Below, piece after piece: positions 7,785-15,758 of a stretch of DNA of 51,122 nucleotides; position 1 is the stretch's first letter, and every line of letters starts with the position of its first letter. The DNA is from Eubacterium sp. (GTDB taxonomy: Bacteria > Bacillota > Clostridia > Lachnospirales > Lachnospiraceae). The DNA lies in NCBI GenBank assembly GCA_017430325.1, contig JAFRNE010000031.1:1-51122 (forward strand). The letters run 5' to 3'. The notes under the pieces were generated by a model. The model was given only the letters and a program-made list of their open reading frames with translations, had not been told where the DNA came from and ran no database searches. Both the position numbers and the translations under genes were made by a program.

Positions 7785-7973
7785 ATGGATAAGATAGTTT
7801 TCGAGGTTGGACAGAAGATAATAATGAAAAAGCCGCATCCCTGCGGCGAGAATCTCTGGGAGATCCAGAGGGTCGGTATGGATTTCAGACTGAAATGCTG
7901 CGGCTGCGGAAGAAGTCTGATGCTGCCTCGCAAAACAGTAGAGAAGGGCTTTAAAGCTTTCTCTGATCAATAA
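7785..7973 (+). CDS. DUF951 family protein (62 aa)
   Basis: A small basic protein with the family signature MKKPHPCG, WEIQRVGMDFRLKCCGCGR and MLPR. The cysteines of KCCGCG together with the HPCG cysteine suggest a zinc-ribbon-like fold that may bind nucleic acid; that is an inference, since the family is not characterised. It lies 24 bases after the kinase gene with GAGGAG as RBS, so it is probably the last gene of that operon. Its final codons overlap the convergent 74-aa gene by 7 bp. Confidence 0.88.
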   Translation: MDKIVFEVGQKIIMKKPHPCGENLWEIQRVGMDFRLKCCGCGRSLMLPRKTVEKGFKAFSDQ

Positions 7974-8191
7974 ACTTTTTCAATCTCCTCAGGAGTCGTT
8001 CCGGCTTTTTTACAGAAAGCTTCGAGTTCCTTCTGGGAAGTGATCAGATATAGGTCATGGAAGTGGCCGGTTTCATTATCAATGAAGCCGGCTGTTTTTT
8101 CGCCTGTGCAAATGCTCACCCTAAGGGCAGGGCGGCCCTTCAGAAGGTCGTTTATATTACTTTTTTCGCCTTTATTCTTTCTGTTAAACAT
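7967..8191 (-). CDS. Small hypothetical protein (74 aa)
   Basis: Not recognised. The sequence is basic at the N-terminus and ends in a helical acidic part (TSQKELEAFCKKAGTTPEEI). AAGGTG precedes ATG 8191, and a consensus promoter on the same strand lies 87 bases further up (8278-8307). Together these support a real gene. It is convergent with, and overlaps by 7 bp, the DUF951 gene. Its codons for TAGFIDNETG are encoded by a perfect-looking hairpin (8066-8092) that serves as terminator for the plus-strand operon. Confidence 0.65.
   Translation of the reverse strand: MFNRKNKGEKSNINDLLKGRPALRVSICTGEKTAGFIDNETGHFHDLYLITSQKELEAFCKKAGTTPEEIEKVY
8066..8100 (+). terminator. Terminator of the two-component/DUF951 operon, inside the opposite gene
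   Basis: GCCGGTTTCATT (8066-8077) pairs with AATGAAGCCGGC (8081-8092), one G-U pair, loop ATC, then TGTTTTTT. It has all features of an intrinsic terminator for plus-strand transcripts, yet it lies within the coding region of the minus-strand gene 7967-8191. Confidence 0.8.
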
Positions 8192-8277
8192 AGCGACACC
8201 TTATTTGTTCTATTAAACATAGGTAAAACAGTTATGAATACCGAATGAGATCTTCCAAAAGTGCATCTCACGAATAA

Positions 8278-8307
8278 ATTATACAACTCACGACAGATTA
8301 ATGTCAA
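8278..8307 (-). promoter_or_regulatory. Consensus sigma-A promoter on the minus strand
   Basis: Read leftward: TTGACA (8307 to 8302), 18-bp spacer, TATAAT (8283 to 8278). It directs transcription to the 74-aa gene at 8191. TGTCGT occurs within the spacer (8295-8290) and again upstream of the -35 (8316-8311), 21 bp apart, with a weaker copy (ATTCGT, 8275-8270) 20 bp further down: possible phased operator repeats. Confidence 0.7.
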
Positions 8308-8423
8308 ACTACGACATATTTTCGCCATAGTAAAAAAAAGAGATTATTATGTGAAAAGAACATGAGGGAAGGGTGGGCTTGCCCCGCCAGTTCAATATTT
8401 AATATTTAAACCGGAGGTTAAAA

Positions 8424-9464
8424 ATGGGACTTATAGTTAAGGATTTATTCAAGAAATACGGTGAGAAAACTGTAGTTGATCACATCAGCTTCAGCATGGA
8501 AAAGCCGGGCGTTTACGCGCTTCTCGGAACAAACGGAGCCGGTAAGACGACATCCATCAGAATGATACTCGACATGCTGGACAAGGACGGCGGCGAGGTT
8601 CTCTGGAATGACGGACCGCTCAACTTCGATACCTGCAACATCGGTTATCTTGCCGAGGAAAGAGGACTCTATCCAAAGTACACGCTTATGGATCAGATCA
8701 AATATTTCGGTCACCTCAGAGGTGTTCCTGAGAAGGAGCTCGACAGAAAGATCAAATACTGGGCTGAGCGTCTCAAGGTTGAAGAGTATCTCTATCCACA
8801 GTATAAGGACGCCGTTTCCGGTAGAAGAATAAATGAAAAGGGCGAGTTCATCGACGAGGAAGAGCTTTCTTACGAAGAGAAGGAAGCTGCCAAGAATAAG
8901 AGAAAGAAGCCTGTAAGAAAGAAGAAGATCAAGCCACAGAGCCCTGATCAGCTCTCAAAGGGTAATCAACAGAAGATTCAGTTCCTTATCGCTATGCTTT
9001 CAGATCCTGATCTTATCGTGCTTGATGAGCCTTTCTCAGGTCTCGACCCGGTAAATACAGATATTTTAAAGAACGTAGTTCGTGAGCAGATCGAGGCAGG
9101 AAAATACATCATCATGTCAAGCCATCAGATGGAGGTTGTTGAGGAGTTCTGTACAGACATCACTATCCTTTCACGTTCCAAGGCAGTTGTTCAGGGTAAT
9201 CTGAACGAGATCAAGAAGAGCTACGGAAGAGTTAATCTTCACCTCAAGTGCGACAGCGATGCTACAGGTCTTATTGAGGCAAGCGGTGCAAAGATCTTAA
9301 TTGAGAAGGAAAATGAATACAGGATCAAGGTTACAGGCGACGAGCAGGCTTCACAGCTTCTGAAGACTCTTGTTGAGAACAAGGTCAATGTCATCTGTTT
9401 CGATCTGTCAGAGATCTCACTCCATGAAATATTTGTAAAAGAGGTAGGGGCCGATGAAAAATAA
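8424..9464 (+). CDS. ABC-2 transporter ATP-binding protein, NatA-like (346 aa)
   Basis: Walker A GTNGAGKTTS, signature LSKGNQQK, Walker B LIVLDEP with the D-loop SGLD, and the switch histidine in SSHQM are all present. A C-terminal DUF4162-like domain follows (about 240-346). An unusual highly charged insertion of about 45 residues (132-176, Lys/Arg/Glu-rich) sits between the Q-loop helix and the signature. GGAGG precedes the ATG. It overlaps the first permease gene by 11 bp, so the pair is translationally coupled. The substrate is unknown; NatAB exports sodium, others export peptides or drugs. Confidence 0.92.
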   Translation: MGLIVKDLFKKYGEKTVVDHISFSMEKPGVYALLGTNGAGKTTSIRMILDMLDKDGGEVLWNDGPLNFDTCNIGYLAEERGLYPKYTLMDQIKYFGHLRGVPEKELDRKIKYWAERLKVEEYLYPQYKDAVSGRRINEKGEFIDEEELSYEEKEAAKNKRKKPVRKKKIKPQSPDQLSKGNQQKIQFLIAMLSDPDLIVLDEPFSGLDPVNTDILKNVVREQIEAGKYIIMSSHQMEVVEEFCTDITILSRSKAVVQGNLNEIKKSYGRVNLHLKCDSDATGLIEASGAKILIEKENEYRIKVTGDEQASQLLKTLVENKVNVICFDLSEISLHEIFVKEVGADEK

Positions 9465-10830
9465 AAACAGTATTTACAGCCTGGACGGTGTAGGTAAGGT
9501 TTATAAGTTCACCCTCACCCAGGCGTTTAAGAATAAGGGCTACAGAGTGTCCTTTATAATAATGATCGTTATGATCATGCTTCTCGGACCTATCATGAGA
9601 CTCGGGGCGAAATCAGGCAGCAAGGTTGTTACTTCGGTCTCTGATGTTAAGGAAGAAGAAGTAAATATGACTGAGATACTTGTCCTGAACGAGACAGGTG
9701 TTCAGTTTAAGGAAGAGGAACTGAAGTTTAAAGGAACAGCTTTCGAGAAGGTTAAAATAAGCTATCCGACAGAAACTAAGGATGAGATACTTGGAAAGCT
9801 TACCAACACTCAGGTACTTCTGTATATAACCAATGAAACAGAAGAGGACGGAATGGCTGTTTATAAGATAAATCTTATAGCAGCAGATGAGACAGAGGTT
9901 AAGGGAGATATCCTCGACGATCTTGGTTCATACCTTAAGGATAACTTCGATAATACAAGATATGAGCAGGCAGGCGTTGATAAGGATGTCATGGCACTTA
10001 TCTCAAATGGTTTTGACGAGAAGAAGACTTACTCTGATACAGAGTTTAAGTCAGCTGCCAGCCGTAAATACAGTGAAACTGAGGTTGTTGCTCTCGGAAC
10101 TACCTTCGCAGTGATCCTTCTCATGGTGCTTTCAATGGCTTCATCATATATCGTATCTTCTGTTATGGAAGAGAAGGTTTCGAAGCTTGTTGAGACACTT
10201 ATGATAAGCGTAAAACCGCTTGCACTTGTTATGGGCAAGATCTTCGCGATGCTTACATATGTTGGACTTATCATCATCTGTGGTTTCCTGGGCTCTAAGC
10301 TTTCGAATTTCATCATGGATCAGATTGCCGGAAAAGCCGATGATCAGGCATCAAAAACACTCAATTTCGATGCACTTTTCAAGGTTGGAACAATAAATGC
10401 CATCATCATCATCGCTGCTGTACTGCTTGTATTTATGATATTTGCATTTATTTCAGGTATCGCAGGTAGTGCCTGCTCAAAGGCAGAGGATATGCAGAGT
10501 GCAAATGGTACTATCACAATGCTTATCATGGTCGGATATATTGCAGCAATGTTAGTTCCACAGATTGAGAACACTACAATTATTCATGTAATGACATATA
10601 TTCCTGTACTGTCATGCTTCGTTGCACCGGTACTTTATATTATTGAAAGTATTTCGCTTGTTGAACTGATCGCATTCTTCGTAATAAATATCGTGGTAGC
10701 GGTCGCAATGTTCTTCATTTGTGCAAAGGTATACAGAAAGCTGATACTTATTGACGGAAGTAAGGTTAAGATCAAAGAGATATTTAAGATGATATTTACA
10801 AGTGATAAAACAAGAAAGGAGGCTGCATAA
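9454..10830 (+). CDS. ABC-2 transporter permease, NatB-like (458 aa)
   Basis: One N-terminal membrane segment (about 30-50), then a large extracytoplasmic domain (about 55-205), and a C-terminal bundle of five to six membrane segments from about residue 215. The motif VSKLVETLMISVKPLALVMGK is typical of ABC-2 permeases with this layout. It starts inside the ATPase gene and is followed without spacing by a second permease of the same architecture; both probably form a heterodimer on one ATPase. Confidence 0.9.
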   Translation: MKNKNSIYSLDGVGKVYKFTLTQAFKNKGYRVSFIIMIVMIMLLGPIMRLGAKSGSKVVTSVSDVKEEEVNMTEILVLNETGVQFKEEELKFKGTAFEKVKISYPTETKDEILGKLTNTQVLLYITNETEEDGMAVYKINLIAADETEVKGDILDDLGSYLKDNFDNTRYEQAGVDKDVMALISNGFDEKKTYSDTEFKSAASRKYSETEVVALGTTFAVILLMVLSMASSYIVSSVMEEKVSKLVETLMISVKPLALVMGKIFAMLTYVGLIIICGFLGSKLSNFIMDQIAGKADDQASKTLNFDALFKVGTINAIIIIAAVLLVFMIFAFISGIAGSACSKAEDMQSANGTITMLIMVGYIAAMLVPQIENTTIIHVMTYIPVLSCFVAPVLYIIESISLVELIAFFVINIVVAVAMFFICAKVYRKLILIDGSKVKIKEIFKMIFTSDKTRKEAA

Positions 10831-12219
10831 ATGTTTAAGAATTTTGGAAATGTTTTCAGGTTCTCCTTCAAGAACGCGATTACAAGAGGCTATAAGATCC
10901 TGACGGTGATCATCGCACTGGCATGTATAGCAGTACCTATACTGATCATGGTGATCAGTGCAAGATCAAAGGATAAGGGCGAGAAGTCTATCGATGCCTG
11001 CGGCGCTGACATCATCTACGTTGTAAATGATCTGGGCGGAGAAAACTCTGATTTCAATACACTCAATATGATGGGTGAGAAGAATTATACAAATATCAAA
11101 TACGTTAACTGCGCATCAATTGATGAGGCCCTTGCAAAGCTTGAGGACGATAAAAATAATATTGAACTGAGTTTCATTCTCGGCTTCGAGGAAAAGAACG
11201 GTTCACCATGTGCCTATATTGTTGTTCCGGACAAGAGAATTCCGGAAGGACAGGCAAGGAACTACTATGATTTCATGGATAAATATGAGAGCTATTTCAT
11301 GGTGCTGGCAGCCGGACTTGATGAGGAAGGCCTTCGCCAGATCATCACTCAGTCAGAGTATCAGACCTACCATGAAACAGGCTTTAATGAAGATGTAGCT
11401 ATCGAGGATTCGGCAGAGAACGACGACGTTATGGCAAGCAATGTTCTTTCGACTTTCAAGAGTGTACTGCCTCTCTTTACACTCATGCTTCTTTACTTCC
11501 TGATCCTTGCATACGGCAGCAGCATCACACAGAGTATCGTTATGGAGAAGTCTTCAAAGCTTATGGATACAATGCTTGTATCGGTAAGACCTGAGGCACT
11601 CTGTATGGGTAAGTTCCTGGCAGTTGCACTTGCCGGAATCATTCAGATGTTTGTATGGATCGGCTCAATCGTACTTGGTTTCGTTATCGGAAATACGATC
11701 TGCTCTAAGTTCTATCCGGATGCAAACTTCGGACTTATAGCTTTCTTCAAGGCTATGTCAAGGATGCATGTATTTTCAATTCCGAATGTTGCCATCGCAG
11801 TACTTATGCTTATCGTTGGTTTCCTGCTTTTCGCATCACTGGCAGTTGTTGCAGGTGCTATCTCGAAGACAAGAGAAGAGGCAGCAGGTGCTTCCTTCCT
11901 CTTCGTGCTTCCACTGCTTCTTGCTTACTTCGCAGTAATGTTTGGCGGCGGACTTGAATCAGGCGGTGCTCCTACATGGATGCTTTACGTACCATTCACA
12001 GCAGCACTCATTACTCCGGCTTACGTTTCACTTGGAGTTATCAGCTTTGCAGAAGGTCTTGCATCATACTCTATCATGTTTGTATGTATGCTTCTCTTCA
12101 TAGTAGCAGCGGGTCGTCTGTACAAGATGATGTCACTCTACAAAGGCAACCAGCTTAAGATGGGTAAGGTCTTAAAGATGCTCTTTACCGGCGAAAGCGC
12201 TATGGTACAAAAGAAATAA
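10831..12219 (+). CDS. ABC-2 transporter permease, second subunit (462 aa)
   Basis: Same layout as the preceding gene: membrane anchor (about 20-42), large outer domain (to about 205), then a membrane bundle. The shared motif reads SSKLMDTMLVSVRPEALCMGK. The two are clearly paralogues from duplication. The ATG follows the previous stop directly, with AGAAAGGAGG serving as RBS inside the upstream gene. Last gene of the three-gene transporter operon. Confidence 0.9.
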   Translation: MFKNFGNVFRFSFKNAITRGYKILTVIIALACIAVPILIMVISARSKDKGEKSIDACGADIIYVVNDLGGENSDFNTLNMMGEKNYTNIKYVNCASIDEALAKLEDDKNNIELSFILGFEEKNGSPCAYIVVPDKRIPEGQARNYYDFMDKYESYFMVLAAGLDEEGLRQIITQSEYQTYHETGFNEDVAIEDSAENDDVMASNVLSTFKSVLPLFTLMLLYFLILAYGSSITQSIVMEKSSKLMDTMLVSVRPEALCMGKFLAVALAGIIQMFVWIGSIVLGFVIGNTICSKFYPDANFGLIAFFKAMSRMHVFSIPNVAIAVLMLIVGFLLFASLAVVAGAISKTREEAAGASFLFVLPLLLAYFAVMFGGGLESGGAPTWMLYVPFTAALITPAYVSLGVISFAEGLASYSIMFVCMLLFIVAAGRLYKMMSLYKGNQLKMGKVLKMLFTGESAMVQKK

Positions 12220-12242
12220 CAAATACATTTTTGAATGTTTTG

Positions 12243-12273
12243 CAGGCATGGACAAGCGGTCCATGCCTGTTTT
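12243..12273 (+). terminator. Terminator of the ABC-2 operon
   Basis: CAGGCATGGAC (12243-12253) pairs perfectly with GTCCATGCCTG (12259-12269), loop AAGCG, followed by TTTT. Confidence 0.85.
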
Positions 12274-12279
12274 ATTGAA

Positions 12280-12308
12280 TTGACATGACCGCTGAATGAT
12301 ATTATAAT
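12280..12308 (+). promoter_or_regulatory. Perfect consensus promoter of the 72-aa gene
   Basis: TTGACA (12280-12285), exactly 17 bp, then TATAAT (12303-12308). Both hexamers match the sigma-A consensus completely, which predicts high constitutive transcription. The 5' UTR would be about 62 bases. Confidence 0.85.
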
Positions 12309-12376
12309 TTTCTTTGTAGAAGAGCCTGCCAGGGAGTTCGGATAAGGCAGGATATATAGAAGGAGGTTATAAAGAA

Positions 12377-12595
12377 ATGGATATTAAAGCTACTATCGAT
12401 TCTATTGTTAAGAAGATCAAGGGTGATCCACAGATCGCTGACAAGTTCCAGAAGAATCCTGAGAAGACCGTTGAGGAGGTTGCGGGTGTTGATATTCCTG
12501 ATGGAATGATGGATAAGGTTGTTGATGGTGTTAAGACTGCGCTTGCAGGCGACAAGGCCGGCGGAGTTGTTGATAAGATCAAGAATCTCTTCTAA
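12377..12595 (+). CDS. Small helical protein, probably highly expressed (72 aa)
   Basis: A Lys/Asp/Val-rich protein predicted as three or four amphipathic helices without cysteines or a signal peptide. The pattern of the first half (KIKGDPQIADKFQKNPEKTVEEVAGVDIPD) resembles small clostridial proteins of unknown function and loosely recalls Nif11-type leader domains, but there is no GG cleavage site and no core-peptide tail. The RBS AAGGAGG is ideal and the promoter is a perfect consensus; the gene stands alone between terminators. I do not know its function. Confidence 0.8.
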   Translation: MDIKATIDSIVKKIKGDPQIADKFQKNPEKTVEEVAGVDIPDGMMDKVVDGVKTALAGDKAGGVVDKIKNLF

Positions 12596-12612
12596 TCTGA
12601 TAGTATTTTCTA

Positions 12613-12643
12613 AGTGCACCGCGATAAGCGGTGTACTTTTTTT
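12613..12643 (+). terminator. Terminator of the 72-aa gene
   Basis: AGTGCACCGC (12613-12622) pairs with GCGGTGTACT (12628-12637) with one G-U pair, followed by seven T. Confidence 0.88.
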
Positions 12644-12685
12644 GTCTGATGGCTTCAGTGGGGGCAGGGCGGATAACACATAACT

Positions 12686-12715
12686 TTGACAGTGGCGGAC
12701 CATATGTGGTATATT
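12686..12715 (+). promoter_or_regulatory. Promoter of the phosphatase gene
   Basis: TTGACA (12686-12691), 18-bp spacer, TATATT (12710-12715), about 49 bases before the ATG at 12764. Confidence 0.65.
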
Positions 12716-12763
12716 TATAACTGGATGTATGCCGATAAGCGGCGGTAAAACGGAGGGGTTTAC

Positions 12764-13501
12764 ATGCATTACGCGATATCTGACCTGCATGGTTGTTATA
12801 GAGAATTTATAGATCTTCTTGATAAGATTGAGTTTAACAAGAAGGATATATTATATGTAATAGGTGACGTGACGGATCGTGGAGAGGGAAATGTTGAGCT
12901 GCTTAAATTCATGATGCAGCATAAGAATATCATTCCTCTGCTGGGCAATCACGAGCTTATGGCGCTCCAGGTACTCCCTGCAGTGCTGGGAAAAAACAAT
13001 GATGAGATAAATATCATGATGCAGGGCGAGAGCTTCCGCAACGCTCTGAAGCAGTGGTATTATAACGGTGGTACGACTACCATCCAGCAGTATCTCAGGC
13101 TGCCTATCAAGGAGCAGGAAGAGATACTCAATTATATGCAGAGCTTCAAGCTCTATGAGAGAGTTACGGTGAAGGGCAGAAATTATCTTCTGATCCATTC
13201 GCTGCCGGATAAGAAGGATGCATACAAGCATATTGACGACGGAACCTATTCAACAATGACGCTTCTGTTTGGTCGTCCGGATTTCAAGAATCCTGCAAAA
13301 TACACTTACGATGAGAATATACTGATAGTCATCGGACACACTCCGACGGCTGTTATCCCGGGAGCAACGCCGGGCAGATTCTATAAATGCGGAAATATAA
13401 TCAATATCGACTGCGGCTGCGTTTCGGGCAGAGCTATGGGTGTTCTGTGTCTTGAAACCGGAAATGTAGTATATACAAAGAGCCTCTTCCGCAGGCTGTA
13501 A
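12764..13501 (+). CDS. PPP-family metallophosphatase (245 aa)
   Basis: The N-terminus carries the PPP metal ligands in order: D7-L-H9-G, GDVTDRG (34-40), GNHE (61-64), and later IGHTPT and a second His region. Such bacterial enzymes act as Ser/Thr/Tyr protein phosphatases (PrpA-like) or diadenosine tetraphosphatases; the sequence alone does not separate the two. The end NIDCGCVSGRAMGVLCLETG is typical of this group. GGAGGGG is placed seven bases before ATG. It has its own promoter and precedes glmM by about 90 bases with no strong terminator between. Confidence 0.85.
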   Translation: MHYAISDLHGCYREFIDLLDKIEFNKKDILYVIGDVTDRGEGNVELLKFMMQHKNIIPLLGNHELMALQVLPAVLGKNNDEINIMMQGESFRNALKQWYYNGGTTTIQQYLRLPIKEQEEILNYMQSFKLYERVTVKGRNYLLIHSLPDKKDAYKHIDDGTYSTMTLLFGRPDFKNPAKYTYDENILIVIGHTPTAVIPGATPGRFYKCGNIINIDCGCVSGRAMGVLCLETGNVVYTKSLFRRL

Positions 13502-13594
13502 TAATGAGATCATAATCCTGTCTGAACCGGCCTTTTTAGGGAGTCCGGTTCCGGCAGGCATATTTATGTCTATAGAATAAAGGAGATTAGTGAG

Positions 13595-14980
13595 ATGGGT
13601 AAATATTTCGGAACTGATGGCTTCAGGGGAGAAGCTAATGTGGTCCTTACTGCGGATCATGCATTTAAAGTAGGAAGATTCCTTGGCTGGTATTATAATG
13701 AACTGAGAAGAAGAGAAGGTAACGAAGAGCCTGCAAAGGTTGTTATCGGAAAGGATACAAGACGTTCAAGCTACATGTTTGAGTATTCGCTGGTAAGCGG
13801 TCTTGTTGCTTCAGGCGCGGATGCATACCTGCTGCACGTTACCACAACTCCTTCTGTTGCTTATATCACAAGGATGGATGATTTTGACTGCGGTATCATG
13901 ATCTCTGCAAGCCACAATCCTTATTATGATAACGGTATCAAGCTTATCAGCGGCACCGGAGAGAAGATGCGTGAGGATGTTATCGATCTCATCGAGGCTT
14001 ACCTTGATGGTCAGCTGGTGGTATTTGATTCGAAGTGGGAGACTATCCCTTATGCAACTAAAGAAAAGATTGGCCGCACCGTGGATTATGTTTCCGGAAG
14101 AAACAGATACATCGGCTATCTTATCTCACTTGGCATGCATTCACTCAAGGGTATGAAGATCGGTCTTGACTGTGCCAACGGAAGTTCATGGAATATCGCA
14201 AAGTCTGTATTTGATGCATTTGGTGCGAAGACCTATGTTATAAATGCAGATCCAAACGGAACAAATATCAATCGTGACGCCGGCTCAACTCATATCGAGG
14301 GCCTGCAGAAGTTTGTAGTTGATAATGGTCTGGATGTGGGCTTTGCTTACGACGGCGACGCTGACAGATGCCTTGCGGTTGATGAGAACGGCGAGGTGAT
14401 CAACGGTGATCATATCCTCTATATTTATGGTAAATATCTGAAGGAGCAGGGCGCTCTGAAGAATAATACAGTCGTTACAACAGTCATGTCGAACTTCGGT
14501 CTGTACAAGGCCTTTGACGAGCTGGGCATCGATTATGCAAAGACTGATGTCGGTGACAAATATGTTTACGAATACATGGTAAATAATGACTGCTGCATCG
14601 GTGGTGAGCAGTCAGGACATATCATCTTCTCAAAATACGCCACAACAGGTGACGGAATCCTTACCTCTATCAAGATGGTCGAGGTTATGAAGGAGAAGAA
14701 GCAGAGCCTTGCAGAGCTGAAGAAGGGCTTTACTGTTTATCCTCAGGTACTGAAAAATATCCGTGTAAAGGATAAGAGAGAAGCACAGAATGACAAGGAT
14801 GTTGTGGCGAAGGTTGCTGAGGTTGATGAAGCACTGGGCGACGGCGGAAGGATACTTGTCCGCGAGTCGGGCACAGAGCCTGTTGTAAGAGTCATGGTTG
14901 AGGCGACCACAGAGGATATCTGCAACAAATACGTTGACAGCGTGATCGAAGTGATCATGGCTAAGGGACATGTAGAATAA
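13595..14980 (+). CDS. glmM: Phosphoglucosamine mutase (461 aa)
   Basis: Converts glucosamine-6-phosphate to glucosamine-1-phosphate on the route to UDP-GlcNAc and peptidoglycan. The motifs of the alpha-D-phosphohexomutase family are complete: GTDGFRG at the N-terminus, the catalytic phosphoserine loop ISASHNPYYDNGIK (Ser106), the metal loop DGDADRC, the sugar loop GGEQSGH and the phosphate loop ESGTEPVVRVM. The length fits GlmM. DGDADR rather than DGDGDR is also seen in phosphomannomutases, so a related hexose substrate is not excluded. AAAGGAG precedes the ATG. Confidence 0.85.
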   Translation: MGKYFGTDGFRGEANVVLTADHAFKVGRFLGWYYNELRRREGNEEPAKVVIGKDTRRSSYMFEYSLVSGLVASGADAYLLHVTTTPSVAYITRMDDFDCGIMISASHNPYYDNGIKLISGTGEKMREDVIDLIEAYLDGQLVVFDSKWETIPYATKEKIGRTVDYVSGRNRYIGYLISLGMHSLKGMKIGLDCANGSSWNIAKSVFDAFGAKTYVINADPNGTNINRDAGSTHIEGLQKFVVDNGLDVGFAYDGDADRCLAVDENGEVINGDHILYIYGKYLKEQGALKNNTVVTTVMSNFGLYKAFDELGIDYAKTDVGDKYVYEYMVNNDCCIGGEQSGHIIFSKYATTGDGILTSIKMVEVMKEKKQSLAELKKGFTVYPQVLKNIRVKDKREAQNDKDVVAKVAEVDEALGDGGRILVRESGTEPVVRVMVEATTEDICNKYVDSVIEVIMAKGHVE

Positions 14981-14994
14981 TAAGATTTATTGAT

Positions 14995-15022
14995 AGGGCC
15001 GGAGTATTTCCGGCCTTATTTT
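14995..15022 (+). terminator. Terminator of glmM
   Basis: AGGGCCGGA (14995-15003) pairs with TCCGGCCTT (15009-15017) with one G-U pair, then ATTTTTAT. Confidence 0.85.
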
Positions 15023-15051
15023 TATGCTTCACAAAAACTTCACAAATTTTG

Positions 15052-15078
15052 TTAGCACTCACTATTGACGAGTGCTAA
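15052..15078. promoter_or_regulatory. CIRCE operator (HrcA site)
   Basis: TTAGCACTC (15052-15060), nine bases, GAGTGCTAA (15070-15078): a perfect CIRCE inverted repeat. HrcA binds it to repress heat-shock genes. It lies over the -35 of the hsp20 promoter. Confidence 0.97.
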
Positions 15079-15093
15079 CAAAAGTGCTATAAC
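15065..15093 (+). promoter_or_regulatory. hsp20 promoter embedded in CIRCE
   Basis: TTGACG (15065-15070), 17 bp, TATAAC (15088-15093). The -35 hexamer lies in the CIRCE spacer and right arm, so HrcA binding would block RNA polymerase directly. Confidence 0.8.
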
Positions 15094-15147
15094 ATAATCA
15101 AGTTAAGAAACTTATGGTTGTGCATCATATGAAAGGAGATATGAGTT

Positions 15148-15606
15148 ATGTATTACACAAACATTTTTAATGACAATTTTGTAGAGGATGTTTTTAATGA
15201 ACTGTTTGGCGGACCTGCAGACAGAAGCTGCGGATGTGAGACCGATAAGAGACCTGCCCCTCCTAAGAGAGTTGCACAGATGAAGACAGATCTTATCGAA
15301 GGAGATAAAGCTTATACATTTGAGATCGAGCTTCCGGGCTTTGATAAGTCAGAGGTTAAGATCGAGCTGAAGGATAATTATCTTACAGTTTCTGCTGAGC
15401 ACCAGGAGAACAAGGAAGAGAAGGGTCCGGATGGAAAGTTCCTCAGAAGAGAGAGACATTACGGTATGAGACAGAGAAGCTACTATGTTGGTGAAAATAT
15501 CAACAAGGAAGCCATCAAGGCAAGCTTCAACAACGGAGTTCTTACCATCGATGTTCCAAAGCCTGAAGCAAAGGAAGACGAAAAAGTAACTATCGCAATC
15601 GACTAA
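15148..15606 (+). CDS. hsp20: Hsp20/alpha-crystallin small heat-shock protein (152 aa)
   Basis: An ATP-independent holdase that keeps unfolding proteins soluble. The N-terminus (YTNIFNDNFVEDVFNELF) is variable; the alpha-crystallin domain covers about residues 45-145 (FEIELPGFDKSEVKIELKDN, then ASFNNGVLTIDVPK), and the assembly motif I-A-I closes the protein. GGAGATATGAG precedes ATG. CIRCE control puts it in the HrcA regulon instead of the CtsR or SigB regulons that control hsp20 in many other Firmicutes. Monocistronic. Confidence 0.95.
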   Translation: MYYTNIFNDNFVEDVFNELFGGPADRSCGCETDKRPAPPKRVAQMKTDLIEGDKAYTFEIELPGFDKSEVKIELKDNYLTVSAEHQENKEEKGPDGKFLRRERHYGMRQRSYYVGENINKEAIKASFNNGVLTIDVPKPEAKEDEKVTIAID

Positions 15607-15639
15607 TTTGTTTCAACATAATCCCCTTACATAGAAATG

Positions 15640-15668
15640 GCCGCCGGCTGATCACCGGCGGCTGTTTC
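15640..15668 (+). terminator. Terminator of hsp20
   Basis: GCCGCCGG (15640-15647) pairs with CCGGCGGC (15655-15662); the loop contains TGATCA. A short T-rich tail (TGTTTCTG) follows. Confidence 0.75.
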
Positions 15669-15758
15669 TGTAAAAATATCTTTAATAAAAACGCTGTTTG
15701 CGGTATGATTATAAGTAGATAAATTAGTAAAAGTTGTTTTACGGATGGGTGGGGTTGT

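Noticed and set aside
12377..12595. RiPP precursor (Nif11-type leader) for the 72-aa gene
   Set aside because: No double-glycine cleavage site, no core tail rich in Cys/Ser/Thr, and no modification or export gene belonging to it nearby.
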